In this document: piece after piece, positions 8,286 to 17,555 of the stretch
How the letters are laid out: each line of letters opens with the position of its first letter
How positions within the stretch are numbered: the first letter of the stretch is position 1
Source of the DNA: Aequorivita todarodis
GTDB taxonomy: Bacteria > Bacteroidota > Bacteroidia > Flavobacteriales > Flavobacteriaceae
Assembly (NCBI RefSeq): GCF_028561335.1
Contig: NZ_JAQQTG010000051.1
Location: 1-64,000, forward strand
Length of the DNA: 64,000 bases
Direction: 5' to 3'
Notes under the pieces: model-generated
Databases searched by the model: none
Told to the model about the DNA's origin: nothing
The model's input: only the letters and a program-made list of their open reading frames with translations
Made by a program: the position numbers and the translations under genes

Positions 8286-10655
8286 TCAAATTCTTTTAAT
8301 CTCTATATTCTCGCTCGCTTCATTCCCTTCACTATCCACAACCGTTAAAATATAGTTTCCAGGTTTAGGCGAAATGGCCAACTCGTGAAAGGTTTCGGTC
8401 TTACCGATATATTTTGAATCCAAATACCAAAAAACGGTAGTTTCCGGTGAACGATGGGCCAGCTTGAAAATTACTTCGTTTACATTTTCATCAAAGTTCT
8501 TCGGAAGTAAAACGGTTTCGTTTTTCTTCGGATATATAAAAGCCATCAACTTTTCGCCTTCCTGCAAACAATTGGGCGCAAAGGGCGGCAGGATTTTGTA
8601 TTCGGGGTGAAGTTGTGCGTAATAATATTCCATTACCGGCGGCAGCACGAACCAGTTTTTCTGTTTCATTTCCGAAAGTGGATAGCAGGAAGAATTTACC
8701 CGGTAATTCTCTGAAGCATTTAAAAATACAGTTTGATGATAAGAGCAGGCTTCTGTTCGCGCGCCATTTTTTGGAATCCATTCTTTCTTAGTTTCTTCGC
8801 AGAAGAGTCCAGCAAGATGGCCACTTTTTGCGCAGATTTCTACCTCAACCAATTCATCATAGGGAATTTTAAACCATCCGGATTGTGGCAAAACATTTAA
8901 AACATCGAACAGAACCGGGGCCGCAGCCTGAATTCCCGTGAGTCCGGGGCGGCCTTCGCCATCTGCATTTCCCACCCACACGCCGATTGCGAATTTTGGC
9001 GTAACGCCAACGGCCCACGCATCCTTAAACCCGTAACTCGTTCCGGTTTTCCAAGCCAATGGTTGGCTGCTGGTGAAAAATTCCCAGTTTTCCTCGCCGC
9101 TTGGGCGATTCACTTTTTCCATCGCCTCAAAGGTTTCGTAAATCGCTCCTGCGTTCCAAACGGAAGATTTTTGTTGAATTTTTCCAATCCCGATAGCTAT
9201 CGGATCAACTTCATTGTGCTTCTTCACATAAACAGGTTCCACAAATTCATTTTTACGGTATTCGCTGGAAGAATTGTTGAAAAAATTCAAGGTTGAAGCC
9301 ATTCCCGCATACGCTTTCGTAATATCCCACAAACTGCTTTCCGCGCCACCTAAAATCAACGATAAGCCGTAATAATCTGCGGGTTTATCAATTGCTTTTT
9401 GATTGGTTTTTTTCAAAACATTATAAAACCGCTGAAACCCAAAATCCCGTAACATCCGCACTGCCGGAATATTCAGCGAACGCGAAAGCGCAACACTTGC
9501 CGGAACTGCCCCGTTGAATTTTTTATCGAAATTTTCGGGCGTGTAACCGTTTACGGTCGTTGGAATATCGGCCACTAATGTATTCGGAAGAATCTCTCCG
9601 GCATCGAGCATTGAGGTAAAAAGAAAGGGTTTTAAAATACTGCCCGTGCTTCGTGGTTTTTCGATAATATCCACAAAATTATTGTGTTCCCGAGTTGTTG
9701 GGGAATTGCCTACATAGGCCAAAACTTCCCGCGTATTAACGTCCAAAACCAAAACGGCGAGGTTGTGGATTTGGTTTTGCGCCAACATATAATGTTGCTC
9801 TTTTACAATATTGTTCACTTTCTGCTGAAGCGAAAAATCAATCGTAGTTTCAATGCGTTTTCCCCGATGTTTCTTTCTTATTTTTTCAGTCAAATGGGGC
9901 GCATATTCGGGCAGCGGCAAGGGTTTTCCGGGAAGGTTTTCTTCCAAAGCCAATTGATAGGTGGTTTCATCAATCACTTCATTTTTGAAAAGTTTCAGCA
10001 ATAAAGCATCTCTTTTCTTCTTTAAAATTGCTTCATTCTTCCCGGGAAAAATAAGGGATGGCGCATTCGGAAGTACGGCCAAAGCAGCAGATTGTCCCCA
10101 ACTTAATTCGCTGGCCGGAATCCCGAAATACCGCCACGACGCGGTTTCCAACCCGACCACATTTCCCCCAAATGGGGCATACGAAGCATATAAATTCAGA
10201 ATAGATTTCTTTTTGTAACCTGCTTCCAAACGCGTGGCTTGAAAAATTTCTATAATTTTTTCGAGATAGGTTCGGCCTTTATTTTGTCGGGAAAGACGGA
10301 TTACTTGTTGTGTAATCGTACTCCCACCGCGACGGGAATCGCTGGTAAGATTGTTCCAAAGTGCTTTTGAAATTGAAACTGGATTAAAACCGGGATGCCA
10401 ATAAAAATGCTCGTCCTCAAAATAAAGAATACATTTTTCAAACCGCTCCGGCACGGAATCCATTTGTGGAAAACGCCATTGGCCGTCGTCTGCAATTCGT
10501 GCGCCGAGCATTTGTCCGCTGCTGCTTTCGGCAACGGTGGCTGTTGGAACGTTGAAAAGTGGGGAGGGGAGGCAGAAGAGCCAGGTTACAAATAAAATGA
10601 GCAGGAGGCTTAGTTTTATTTTGTGGGTTTTTAGGATGGGGAGAATTCTTTTCAT
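8286..10655 (-). CDS. pbpC: Penicillin-binding protein 1C, bifunctional peptidoglycan synthase
   Basis: Polymerises and crosslinks peptidoglycan. 789 residues: N-terminal membrane anchor (LSLLLILFVTWLFCL), GT51 transglycosylase with the EDEHFYWHPG and RRGGSTITQQV motifs (residues 70-130), transpeptidase domain with the active-site serine in STGSILKPFLF and the KTGT box, and a C-terminal PbpC (BiPBP_C) domain. PbpC genes are commonly paired with a bacterial alpha-2-macroglobulin, as here. A lipoprotein gene ends 3 bases upstream of the ATG. Confidence 0.95.
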   Translation of the reverse strand: MKRILPILKTHKIKLSLLLILFVTWLFCLPSPLFNVPTATVAESSSGQMLGARIADDGQWRFPQMDSVPERFEKCILYFEDEHFYWHPGFNPVSISKALWNNLTSDSRRGGSTITQQVIRLSRQNKGRTYLEKIIEIFQATRLEAGYKKKSILNLYASYAPFGGNVVGLETASWRYFGIPASELSWGQSAALAVLPNAPSLIFPGKNEAILKKKRDALLLKLFKNEVIDETTYQLALEENLPGKPLPLPEYAPHLTEKIRKKHRGKRIETTIDFSLQQKVNNIVKEQHYMLAQNQIHNLAVLVLDVNTREVLAYVGNSPTTREHNNFVDIIEKPRSTGSILKPFLFTSMLDAGEILPNTLVADIPTTVNGYTPENFDKKFNGAVPASVALSRSLNIPAVRMLRDFGFQRFYNVLKKTNQKAIDKPADYYGLSLILGGAESSLWDITKAYAGMASTLNFFNNSSSEYRKNEFVEPVYVKKHNEVDPIAIGIGKIQQKSSVWNAGAIYETFEAMEKVNRPSGEENWEFFTSSQPLAWKTGTSYGFKDAWAVGVTPKFAIGVWVGNADGEGRPGLTGIQAAAPVLFDVLNVLPQSGWFKIPYDELVEVEICAKSGHLAGLFCEETKKEWIPKNGARTEACSYHQTVFLNASENYRVNSSCYPLSEMKQKNWFVLPPVMEYYYAQLHPEYKILPPFAPNCLQEGEKLMAFIYPKKNETVLLPKNFDENVNEVIFKLAHRSPETTVFWYLDSKYIGKTETFHELAISPKPGNYILTVVDSEGNEASENIEIKRI

Positions 10656-10658
10656 TAA

Positions 10659-11228
10659 TTAATTCCTATCATATTCCCAAACTCCTTGAATATTTTTAAC
10701 TTTTGGCGGAGGCGTCCATAGATCGGATGTTTCATAATGGATATCAAATAATGCATTTTTAAAATCTCTATCAAAAATTGGTTTTGTGAAATAGCATAAA
10801 TTGGGATAGGTTTCATTAAGAACTTCTCTTGCTTCTTCAAAGTCATATTTGTTATATATGGAATCATATTCTTTCTGCGTAACAAATTTTATTCCTCCAG
10901 TAATTAAATCTGGATTCAAAATCAACTTTTCATTAATCCCATATAAACTATCAATGCCTGCGGTCGTTTGAAGTTTAAATTTTTCAATAATATAATTTTC
11001 AAATTCAAAAGCTGGTACTTCACTTTTGTAAATTTGTGCCATTGATTGGTTATTAGGTTCTAAAATGCAATCACAAATTTGGTTTTCTTCTTCTTTTAAT
11101 AAATCATTGATTAGTTCAGCAGTTTTTTCAGAATAAATTTCTGAACGCGTTTTTTGCTTTGTTTCACCGCAACCAAAAATCAAGTTGAATAATAACAATA
11201 AGCTCAGTATTCTGAAATCCATTTTCAT
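10659..11228 (-). CDS. Uncharacterised lipoprotein, AT-rich
   Basis: 189 residues with a clear lipobox (LLLLFNLIFGCGE) and no domain I recognise. The mature part is acidic and helical, with two cysteines in CDC near residue 53. It is inserted between the alpha-2-macroglobulin and pbpC genes, same strand, stop codon 3 bases before the pbpC ATG, so probably co-transcribed. The DNA is noticeably more AT-rich than its neighbours, which suggests separate acquisition. Function unknown; a cell-envelope role is only an inference from location. Confidence 0.75.
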   Translation of the reverse strand: MKMDFRILSLLLLFNLIFGCGETKQKTRSEIYSEKTAELINDLLKEEENQICDCILEPNNQSMAQIYKSEVPAFEFENYIIEKFKLQTTAGIDSLYGINEKLILNPDLITGGIKFVTQKEYDSIYNKYDFEEAREVLNETYPNLCYFTKPIFDRDFKNALFDIHYETSDLWTPPPKVKNIQGVWEYDRN

Positions 11229-11318
11229 AAACTCATAATAATTTGATTTCTATAAAATATGCCGGTTGAGTAGCAAAATTCATATAAAATTTACGGTTAT
11301 AGCAAAAACCCCTTCCGT

Positions 11319-11377
11319 CATTTCAAATCGCTTTTGGGCGATTTGAAATGCCACCTTCCCCTGAAAAAGGGGAAGGA
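11319..11377. repeat. Two adjacent inverted repeats in the A2M-lipoprotein gap
   Basis: First hairpin: perfect 12-bp arms CATTTCAAATCG / CGATTTGAAATG with an 8-base loop (11319-11350). Second: CCTTCCCC / GGGGAAGG around a GAAAAA-type loop (11354-11376). They sit between the A2M stop and the next gene and could fold in the transcript or attenuate it. Confidence 0.6.
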
Positions 11378-11405
11378 GCTTTTTCGTTCATTTGATGGAC
11401 ACCAA

Positions 11406-11439
11406 ACCTTCCCTCCTTTGGAGGGACGGGAGGGAGGCC
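11406..11439. repeat. GGAGGGACGGGAGGGAGG-type palindromic repeat touching the A2M stop
   Basis: CTTCCCTCC TTT GGAGGGACGGGAGGGAGGCC; a near-identical copy lies at 24848-24879. In both places the minus-strand gene ends CAA TAG and the repeat begins at the last base of the stop codon. Confidence 0.7.
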
Positions 11440-14400
11440 TATTGCTCCACCGTAATCCACATCCCCTTATTCCGCGCATAATACGAGTTGTCGTACATCG
11501 CCTCTACCTGCGTTCCCGGCAAATAATAGGTTCCCAAATAGGAAGCATTCAATTTCACACTAAAGGTTTTCGTCTCATTTCTATTTAAATCGAAAAAGAA
11601 ATTTACCCTATCGTCACGAATGTCCGTATAACGCGCGTTTCCACTTGCGCCACCGCCCAATTCGGAGAAACTGGTGTTTACTATTTCCCAACCGCTTGGA
11701 AAGATTTTTGCCAAGGCCACGTTGTTAATCCAATTGTTGGAGGTGTTGGTAACACTCACTTTCGCGATGATTTCCGTTCCCTGTCGCAATTTTGTGACGT
11801 CAATTGGTTTTCCATCGCCTCCCAAATATTCAGATTTTATGGATAGATTGCGTCTTTCGGCAAGTTCTTTTCCGAGCGGAAGTTTCCCGCGTTGCGAAAG
11901 CGTAACGTAAACCACATTTCCTTTTTTGTTGGTCACCGAAACGGAATTGCTTACCATTACAAAAGAAAGGTCGCGCTGCGCAATGGCGCGGTCGGTTTTC
12001 ACTTCAACCGTTTTTCCGCCATTTGTAAAGATAAGCTCCATCGCCTTTCCTCCGTTTTTGGCAACCATTTTCGCCATCGCCATTAAAGCATACGATGTTT
12101 CCTGGGTACTGTACCAACGTTGCGATGACAAATCTTTCGCTACGGAAATCGCCAAATCACGTTGTTTTGAATCTCCCAATAAAACCAAGGTTTCCAAAGC
12201 CATAGCCCTATTTCTAAAAGGTGAACCGTACGTGTAATAATCATATTTCTGCGGTACGAAATTGATATTTGCCGTTTGCGCAATCTGTTGTGCGACTTCC
12301 TTTTTGCCCGCCAAAGCATAAGCCGCGGCCAATCGCCATTTGGCATCATTGCTCAATTCCTTGCTTTCGCGAAGGCGGTTCATTGCGGCGAGCTCCGGTT
12401 TTCCTGCTAAAGCCAAGGTATAAAGTCTGTAAGCCTGCGTTAAACTTGAATTGTAAACTTTATAACTGTTCCGCCATTGGCGCGCCGTGTTTTGCTGATA
12501 AAGCAACCAATTGCTCATAAAACTGATGGGCAAAGCGTATCCTTTTTGTTTCGCTTCAAGCATAAAATGGCCGGCATAATTGGTTGCCCATTCATCAGCT
12601 TCACGTTCGCCCGGCCAGTATGCAAGTCCGCCGTTTGGGGTTTGGAATCTTCCCAATCGCTCAATTGCAGCTTTTATGTTTTTCTCAATTTTCTGTTTTT
12701 TGTCGAAAGTAATATCGAAAACATCCGCCAAATAAAGTTGTGGAAATGCCGAAGAAGTAGTCTGTTCAATGCATCCGTAGGGATAATGGATTAAATATTC
12801 CATCCGTTTTCCGAAATCCATCGGCGGCAAAGTCGAAAATTCAAGCATCGCGGCATTGCTTCCCGGAACGCCAAAAGTTTCAAAACTGATTGTTTGGGAA
12901 GCGTTTCCGTCCAAAGTATAATTGGTGGATTTTTGAGAAATGGGGTTCGGGTTTTCCACGTCAATTTCCACTTTGTAGCTCGCTTTTTCGCCATTACCGG
13001 AAGCGGTTACTTCAATGGTTTGGAATTCCTTCGTTGGAAGCACTTCGAATTCGAAATTCACAATCTGTTCGCCTGGTCCGCTGAACGAAATAGTTTTAGA
13101 AGTACCGTTTTTCGGTTTTAGCGCATCGCCTGTTTTTACTGTAATTGTGGCGGTTTTCACTTTGTTTTCCATCGCGAAAACGGTGACCGGAAGCGTAACG
13201 GTTTCACCCGGTGATAATTTCCGCGGAAGCGAGGCCAGCACCATTAAAGGTGTTCGGACGGGCGTGGTTTTGTCAACACTGCCGTACGCGCTTTTGGTTT
13301 TATCGCCCGCAATAACCATCGTGCGAACGGAGCCGATGTAATTTGGCATCATTATAGTATGGGTTGCGGTTTTTCCCGCGGCGAGTTCGAATGGACCGAG
13401 GTATTTTACAACGGGTTTAAATCGGTCCGCTTTTCTGTTTTTCGCTCCCAAAGCGGCATCGCCACCGCCGATTGCGTAAATATTATCGACACTGCCGGAA
13501 TAGGCACCAATTACGTAATCGAACATATCAAAAGTCTTTACGCCCAAAGCCTCGCGACTGTAAAAAGCCTCGTGAATATCTGGCGTGGCGAAGCGCGTTA
13601 AATCCAGCAGTCCTTCATCAACAACTGCCAAAGTATAGGTCATTGGTTTGTTGTTTTCTTCGGAAACTTTTACGGTGAATTGTTTCTCAGGCTTTAAAAC
13701 TTCAGGCATCGAAATTTTCGGATGGAGCACCGTTGAAGGATCTTCCACCGAAAGCGGAATAACGCCGTAAAGCCGTATCGGCAAATCGTTTTTGGTCTGG
13801 CTGTGCGGCTGCAGCAGCGAAATATTTACATAAATATTCGGCGCCATTTCCTTTGTGATTTTTATCGCGGCTTTGGTCTCGCCTTTTTTGGTTTCAATCC
13901 AATGCGTTGCCAAAACCTCAGTGCCATTTTCAACGCTAATCAGCGCGTGGCCGTCGCTTCCCGAAGGAAAGGTTATAAACGCTTCTTCGCCAACATTGTA
14001 TTTTTCCTTATCTGCTGAAAAGAGCAGCATCCGCGCACTTTCCGCATCGCCGTCACTTGGACGCTGCCACCAATTTCTGTAGAAATAAGTGATGCGCCCG
14101 GTTGCGTGGCCAGATTGTTTATCGATGACCCGAATTAAATATCTGCCGCCTTCCTCTTCGGGAATATTTACGGTGAATTTTCCCTTTCCGCTGCCATCGG
14201 TTTTTACGGTGAATTCTTTTACAGGACGGTGCACGGTTGAATTTTCATAGGTTGAAAGATTGTCCGAACCACGATTCCACCACCAACGCCATTCAATTTG
14301 AAATACTTTCACTTCCAGTTCCCGATTCGCTGCGGGTTTGCCCTGCGCATTCACTGAAACTACATCAAAAGTTGTGTTTTCATCTGTAAAATAGGAACCG

Positions 14401-17054
14401 TAACGGCCCGCTTCGGGAGATTTTAAACCTACAAAATGTGAGAATGGGGCTAAATCTTTCGAAAATATATCCATCGAAAAATCGCCACCGCCTTCGTACA
14501 CTTTCGTTAAAAACGTAGCTTTCAACATTCCGGGCGCATTTTTTCCAACTTCCAGATTTTGGCTGAAAGAAGTGCTTCCTTCCGAAGAAAGTTGCGCATC
14601 CAAAACGGGGATTTCCACTTCGGAAAACGTTCGGATTGGGTCGATAAAATTGTATTTTGGAAACTTCGGAAAAGCGGAATTGCTCGCGCGAAGGGTGGCT
14701 GTCATATCAATCTTTAAATTCCGCGCAGGCGAACCGTGAAGCCACATGGCACTGGCAGTTCCTTTTACGGGTTTGGTTGCATCGAGGATTTCATCTTCAA
14801 AATCGAGTTTTATTTTTAAACGATTCGGTTTGATTGTCGCCACTTTTAAAGTGTGCGAAAATTGCGCGCCACCAACGGTTACGGTTGCGTTCCAGTTTCC
14901 GGTTGGGGCGGAGGGGTCCGTGGCGATTGGGAAGTAATAGAAAGACCGAAGCCCCCTAGCCCCCGAAGGGGGAACCACCGTTACGGAATTGGCTGTGTTT
15001 AACACGCTTCGTTGAACCAATTTTCCTCGGGCGTCTGTTACCGAAAGGGTTACGGGATGGTTTTTGGGCAACGGGTTTGCGTTATCGTTCAATACAAAAG
15101 TCAAGTGAATACTGTCGCCGGGACGGTACACGCCGCGTTCTGTGTAGGTGTAGCCTTTTAAACCTTTTTGAAGTTCTTTTCCCGAAATGTCGAAATTGCT
15201 CATGGAAAGGGCATTTCCGTCTTCCAGTTTTACGTAGGCAAAATTGTTTCCTTTTTGGGCGACCGCAAACGCGGCATTTTTGGTGCCATCGTAAAGTGTC
15301 ATTCCATCGCCTTCGGTCGTAACAGTTTCAATAAGTTGCTGTTGATAATTGAAAAGTTTCACTTTTACGCCTCCTTCCGGCTTTGCGGTTATCAAATTTG
15401 TGGCAATAAAATGATACGAACGGTTGTTGCCCTTTTTCACAATCAATCCCAAATCTGAACCGAGAATATTTGCGGTTACAACTCTGTCTTCGTTGTAATA
15501 CGCGGGATGGCACGGGTTGTCGCGCTGTTCCCAGTTGTAATTGTAACTTCGCCAACGGTAGATTTCGTTATCCCAATAACGCTCTTCGCGGATTTCTTCA
15601 TCTTCGGAAGAATCGCTGGCGTAATAAGGGTCTTCTTCGTAATAATCATTGTAATATTCGTCTTCGTTTTCCTCGGTATTTTCGTCTTCCGAAGTAGTTT
15701 CGGCGCAATCATAAGTAATGTAATCTTTATTGAAGCTGAGTTCCAATTGGTAAATGGCGCCCGGGTCTGCCTTAAAATATTCCGAAAGGTTGACGGCGTA
15801 GGCTTTCCAGCTATCATCATTTCCCAAACCGTCATTTTTAAGGTCTATGGTTTTTTTGGCGATTCGTCTGCCAACCCGCTTAATATCGTAGGTATTTGTA
15901 TTGTCCAAATTATAGCTTTGAAGAAATTGAAGGATGTTGTTTTCGTAAATTTTAATGACACGAACATCTACTTTTGAAAGATTTACCGCTTCAAAATAAA
16001 CCGGCGTTGAAGCGGAATTGGGAAGAATGACGCCTTTTGAAATCATCCGCACGGCTGGTTTCAGTTGCTCAAAGGAAACCAATTCAGAAAATTCCTTTTT
16101 CAAACCGATGCCTTCGGTGTTTTTGATTCCCGTGAAAACCGTAACCTTTACGTCGCCCACCACGCGGTTTGGCGGATATACGTTGAGCACATTTCCGTTG
16201 ACTTCGTATCGTAAATCCTGCGTGTTTTCAATAGTAACCAAACCTGCAAAATCCTGATTTTCCAGCAACGGGTCGGAAAAGTTGATGCTCAAAAGAGCAG
16301 CCGGAGCCAAGGTGCTGCTAATGTCAACAATCGTGAAATTGTTCTGTCCGGGAATAGCGAAGGTATTTTCGCCCTTGTTTTCGGCACCGATGGGTTTTCC
16401 GTCCCAGTTGATGACGATTTCGGAATCGTCCATTTTTCTTGAAATACTATCGATGGTAAAGTTGAAATATTTCGCATCGGCAGCCTCCGAAGGCCATTTC
16501 AATTTCAACTTTTTGCCATCCTGCGAAGCCGAAACAAGCTGCTTCGCTTTTTCCAAAGAAATAACATCGGATACTTCAACCGATGCTTCAACGTATTGCC
16601 ATTGCTTGCTGTAGCTTTGAAGTTTTCCCAAATCGACTTTGAAATTGGGCGTAATGGTGTGAAAGCTGAAAGTATAGGTTTTGAACTCCTTTGCTATGTC
16701 TTCGTAAAATTTATCCAGTTTTACCGTTACCGTATATTCCGTGTCCGGTTTTAGGTATTCCGCAGGTTGAAAGATTAGGGTTTTGCCGTTTTCGACAACC
16801 AACTTCCCTTTCGTTGATGGCGAAATTTTTAAATATTCATCGGCGGAAAGTTCCTGGGTTAGCTCGAATTGCTCCAAGGGTTTCATCAATTCAACCCGAA
16901 TATCCGTCGTGATGGATTGGTTTCCGTAGGTGTTATAGGAAATGTATTCCTTGAATTTAAAGAGGTTGTCGGTTTCTGAATGTTTGTCTTTGTCTTTGCA
17001 GGAAAAAACGAATAGCAACAATACAACGGGCAGGAACTTTAGAAGATTTTTCAT
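11439..17054 (-). CDS. Bacterial alpha-2-macroglobulin, giant lipoprotein protease trap
   Basis: 1871 residues, lipobox LLLFVFSCKD, so probably anchored in the periplasm. Contains MG domains, the A2M N-terminal and A2M domains and a thioester domain. The reactive thioester motif CIEQ is intact (Cys near residue 1428, context YPYGCIEQTTSSAFP), so it should trap proteases covalently. It is upstream of pbpC as in many bacteria, implying envelope defence and repair. Two oddities: a Glu/Asp/Tyr-rich low-complexity stretch at about residues 445-518, and residues 694-701 encoded by an in-frame copy of an intergenic palindromic repeat (14951-14974). Confidence 0.95.
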   Translation of the reverse strand: MKNLLKFLPVVLLLFVFSCKDKDKHSETDNLFKFKEYISYNTYGNQSITTDIRVELMKPLEQFELTQELSADEYLKISPSTKGKLVVENGKTLIFQPAEYLKPDTEYTVTVKLDKFYEDIAKEFKTYTFSFHTITPNFKVDLGKLQSYSKQWQYVEASVEVSDVISLEKAKQLVSASQDGKKLKLKWPSEAADAKYFNFTIDSISRKMDDSEIVINWDGKPIGAENKGENTFAIPGQNNFTIVDISSTLAPAALLSINFSDPLLENQDFAGLVTIENTQDLRYEVNGNVLNVYPPNRVVGDVKVTVFTGIKNTEGIGLKKEFSELVSFEQLKPAVRMISKGVILPNSASTPVYFEAVNLSKVDVRVIKIYENNILQFLQSYNLDNTNTYDIKRVGRRIAKKTIDLKNDGLGNDDSWKAYAVNLSEYFKADPGAIYQLELSFNKDYITYDCAETTSEDENTEENEDEYYNDYYEEDPYYASDSSEDEEIREERYWDNEIYRWRSYNYNWEQRDNPCHPAYYNEDRVVTANILGSDLGLIVKKGNNRSYHFIATNLITAKPEGGVKVKLFNYQQQLIETVTTEGDGMTLYDGTKNAAFAVAQKGNNFAYVKLEDGNALSMSNFDISGKELQKGLKGYTYTERGVYRPGDSIHLTFVLNDNANPLPKNHPVTLSVTDARGKLVQRSVLNTANSVTVVPPSGARGLRSFYYFPIATDPSAPTGNWNATVTVGGAQFSHTLKVATIKPNRLKIKLDFEDEILDATKPVKGTASAMWLHGSPARNLKIDMTATLRASNSAFPKFPKYNFIDPIRTFSEVEIPVLDAQLSSEGSTSFSQNLEVGKNAPGMLKATFLTKVYEGGGDFSMDIFSKDLAPFSHFVGLKSPEAGRYGSYFTDENTTFDVVSVNAQGKPAANRELEVKVFQIEWRWWWNRGSDNLSTYENSTVHRPVKEFTVKTDGSGKGKFTVNIPEEEGGRYLIRVIDKQSGHATGRITYFYRNWWQRPSDGDAESARMLLFSADKEKYNVGEEAFITFPSGSDGHALISVENGTEVLATHWIETKKGETKAAIKITKEMAPNIYVNISLLQPHSQTKNDLPIRLYGVIPLSVEDPSTVLHPKISMPEVLKPEKQFTVKVSEENNKPMTYTLAVVDEGLLDLTRFATPDIHEAFYSREALGVKTFDMFDYVIGAYSGSVDNIYAIGGGDAALGAKNRKADRFKPVVKYLGPFELAAGKTATHTIMMPNYIGSVRTMVIAGDKTKSAYGSVDKTTPVRTPLMVLASLPRKLSPGETVTLPVTVFAMENKVKTATITVKTGDALKPKNGTSKTISFSGPGEQIVNFEFEVLPTKEFQTIEVTASGNGEKASYKVEIDVENPNPISQKSTNYTLDGNASQTISFETFGVPGSNAAMLEFSTLPPMDFGKRMEYLIHYPYGCIEQTTSSAFPQLYLADVFDITFDKKQKIEKNIKAAIERLGRFQTPNGGLAYWPGEREADEWATNYAGHFMLEAKQKGYALPISFMSNWLLYQQNTARQWRNSYKVYNSSLTQAYRLYTLALAGKPELAAMNRLRESKELSNDAKWRLAAAYALAGKKEVAQQIAQTANINFVPQKYDYYTYGSPFRNRAMALETLVLLGDSKQRDLAISVAKDLSSQRWYSTQETSYALMAMAKMVAKNGGKAMELIFTNGGKTVEVKTDRAIAQRDLSFVMVSNSVSVTNKKGNVVYVTLSQRGKLPLGKELAERRNLSIKSEYLGGDGKPIDVTKLRQGTEIIAKVSVTNTSNNWINNVALAKIFPSGWEIVNTSFSELGGGASGNARYTDIRDDRVNFFFDLNRNETKTFSVKLNASYLGTYYLPGTQVEAMYDNSYYARNKGMWITVEQ
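14951..14974. repeat. CCCCCTAGCCCCCGAAGGGG repeat inside the A2M coding sequence
   Basis: Same element as in the intergenic copies at 19923, 21718, 21848, 29733 and 29842. Here it lies inside the alpha-2-macroglobulin gene and is read through in frame as VVPPSGARGLRS. Confidence 0.85.
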
Positions 17055-17255
17055 ACTTGATGGTTAAAAGCATTTAAAAATAAGGCAAAATGATTGGGCA
17101 GCAAAGCAAAAACCAAATCGTTTTGTTTGAAAAAAATACTTAAATACGTTTTATGGGTGGGAGGTTAAATTTGTAACGTTTAACTGTTTTGGAATCGTAT
17201 TTTAGAATTTAACATTTGGGATGGAATTAACAGATTGTCAAAAAATTATGCCCCT

Positions 17256-17555
17256 TCAAGCGTTAAATTCATAATCCCGTTCCACTTTGCAAACCCTCAC
17301 TTTATAATACGAATACCATTGTTCCCGACCTTTTTTCTGGGCAGTTAAATGCTCAAGATTCGCTTTCCAGTTTTTAATACTTTCAAGATTTTGCCAGTAA
17401 CTCACCGTGATTCCTATTGCATTTCGGGCACTTTCAATTCCTAAAAATCCGGATTGTTGTTTTGCCAAAGTTTCCATTAAATCTGCCATTTCAGCATAGC
17501 CTTCAATGTTTTCAGTTTGGACGGAAGTGAAAATTACAGCGTAATAGGGCTCCAT
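17256..17555 (-). CDS. Antibiotic biosynthesis monooxygenase (ABM) domain protein
   Basis: 99-residue ferredoxin-like ABM fold: YYAVIFTSVQTENIEGYAEMAD at the start and the family-typical YWQNLESIKNWKANLEHL. Members are small dimeric oxygenases or heme-degrading and quinol-oxidising proteins; the substrate here is unknown. The ATG overlaps the upstream isoaspartyl peptidase stop by one base (TAATG), so translation is coupled. Confidence 0.85.
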   Translation of the reverse strand: MEPYYAVIFTSVQTENIEGYAEMADLMETLAKQQSGFLGIESARNAIGITVSYWQNLESIKNWKANLEHLTAQKKGREQWYSYYKVRVCKVERDYEFNA

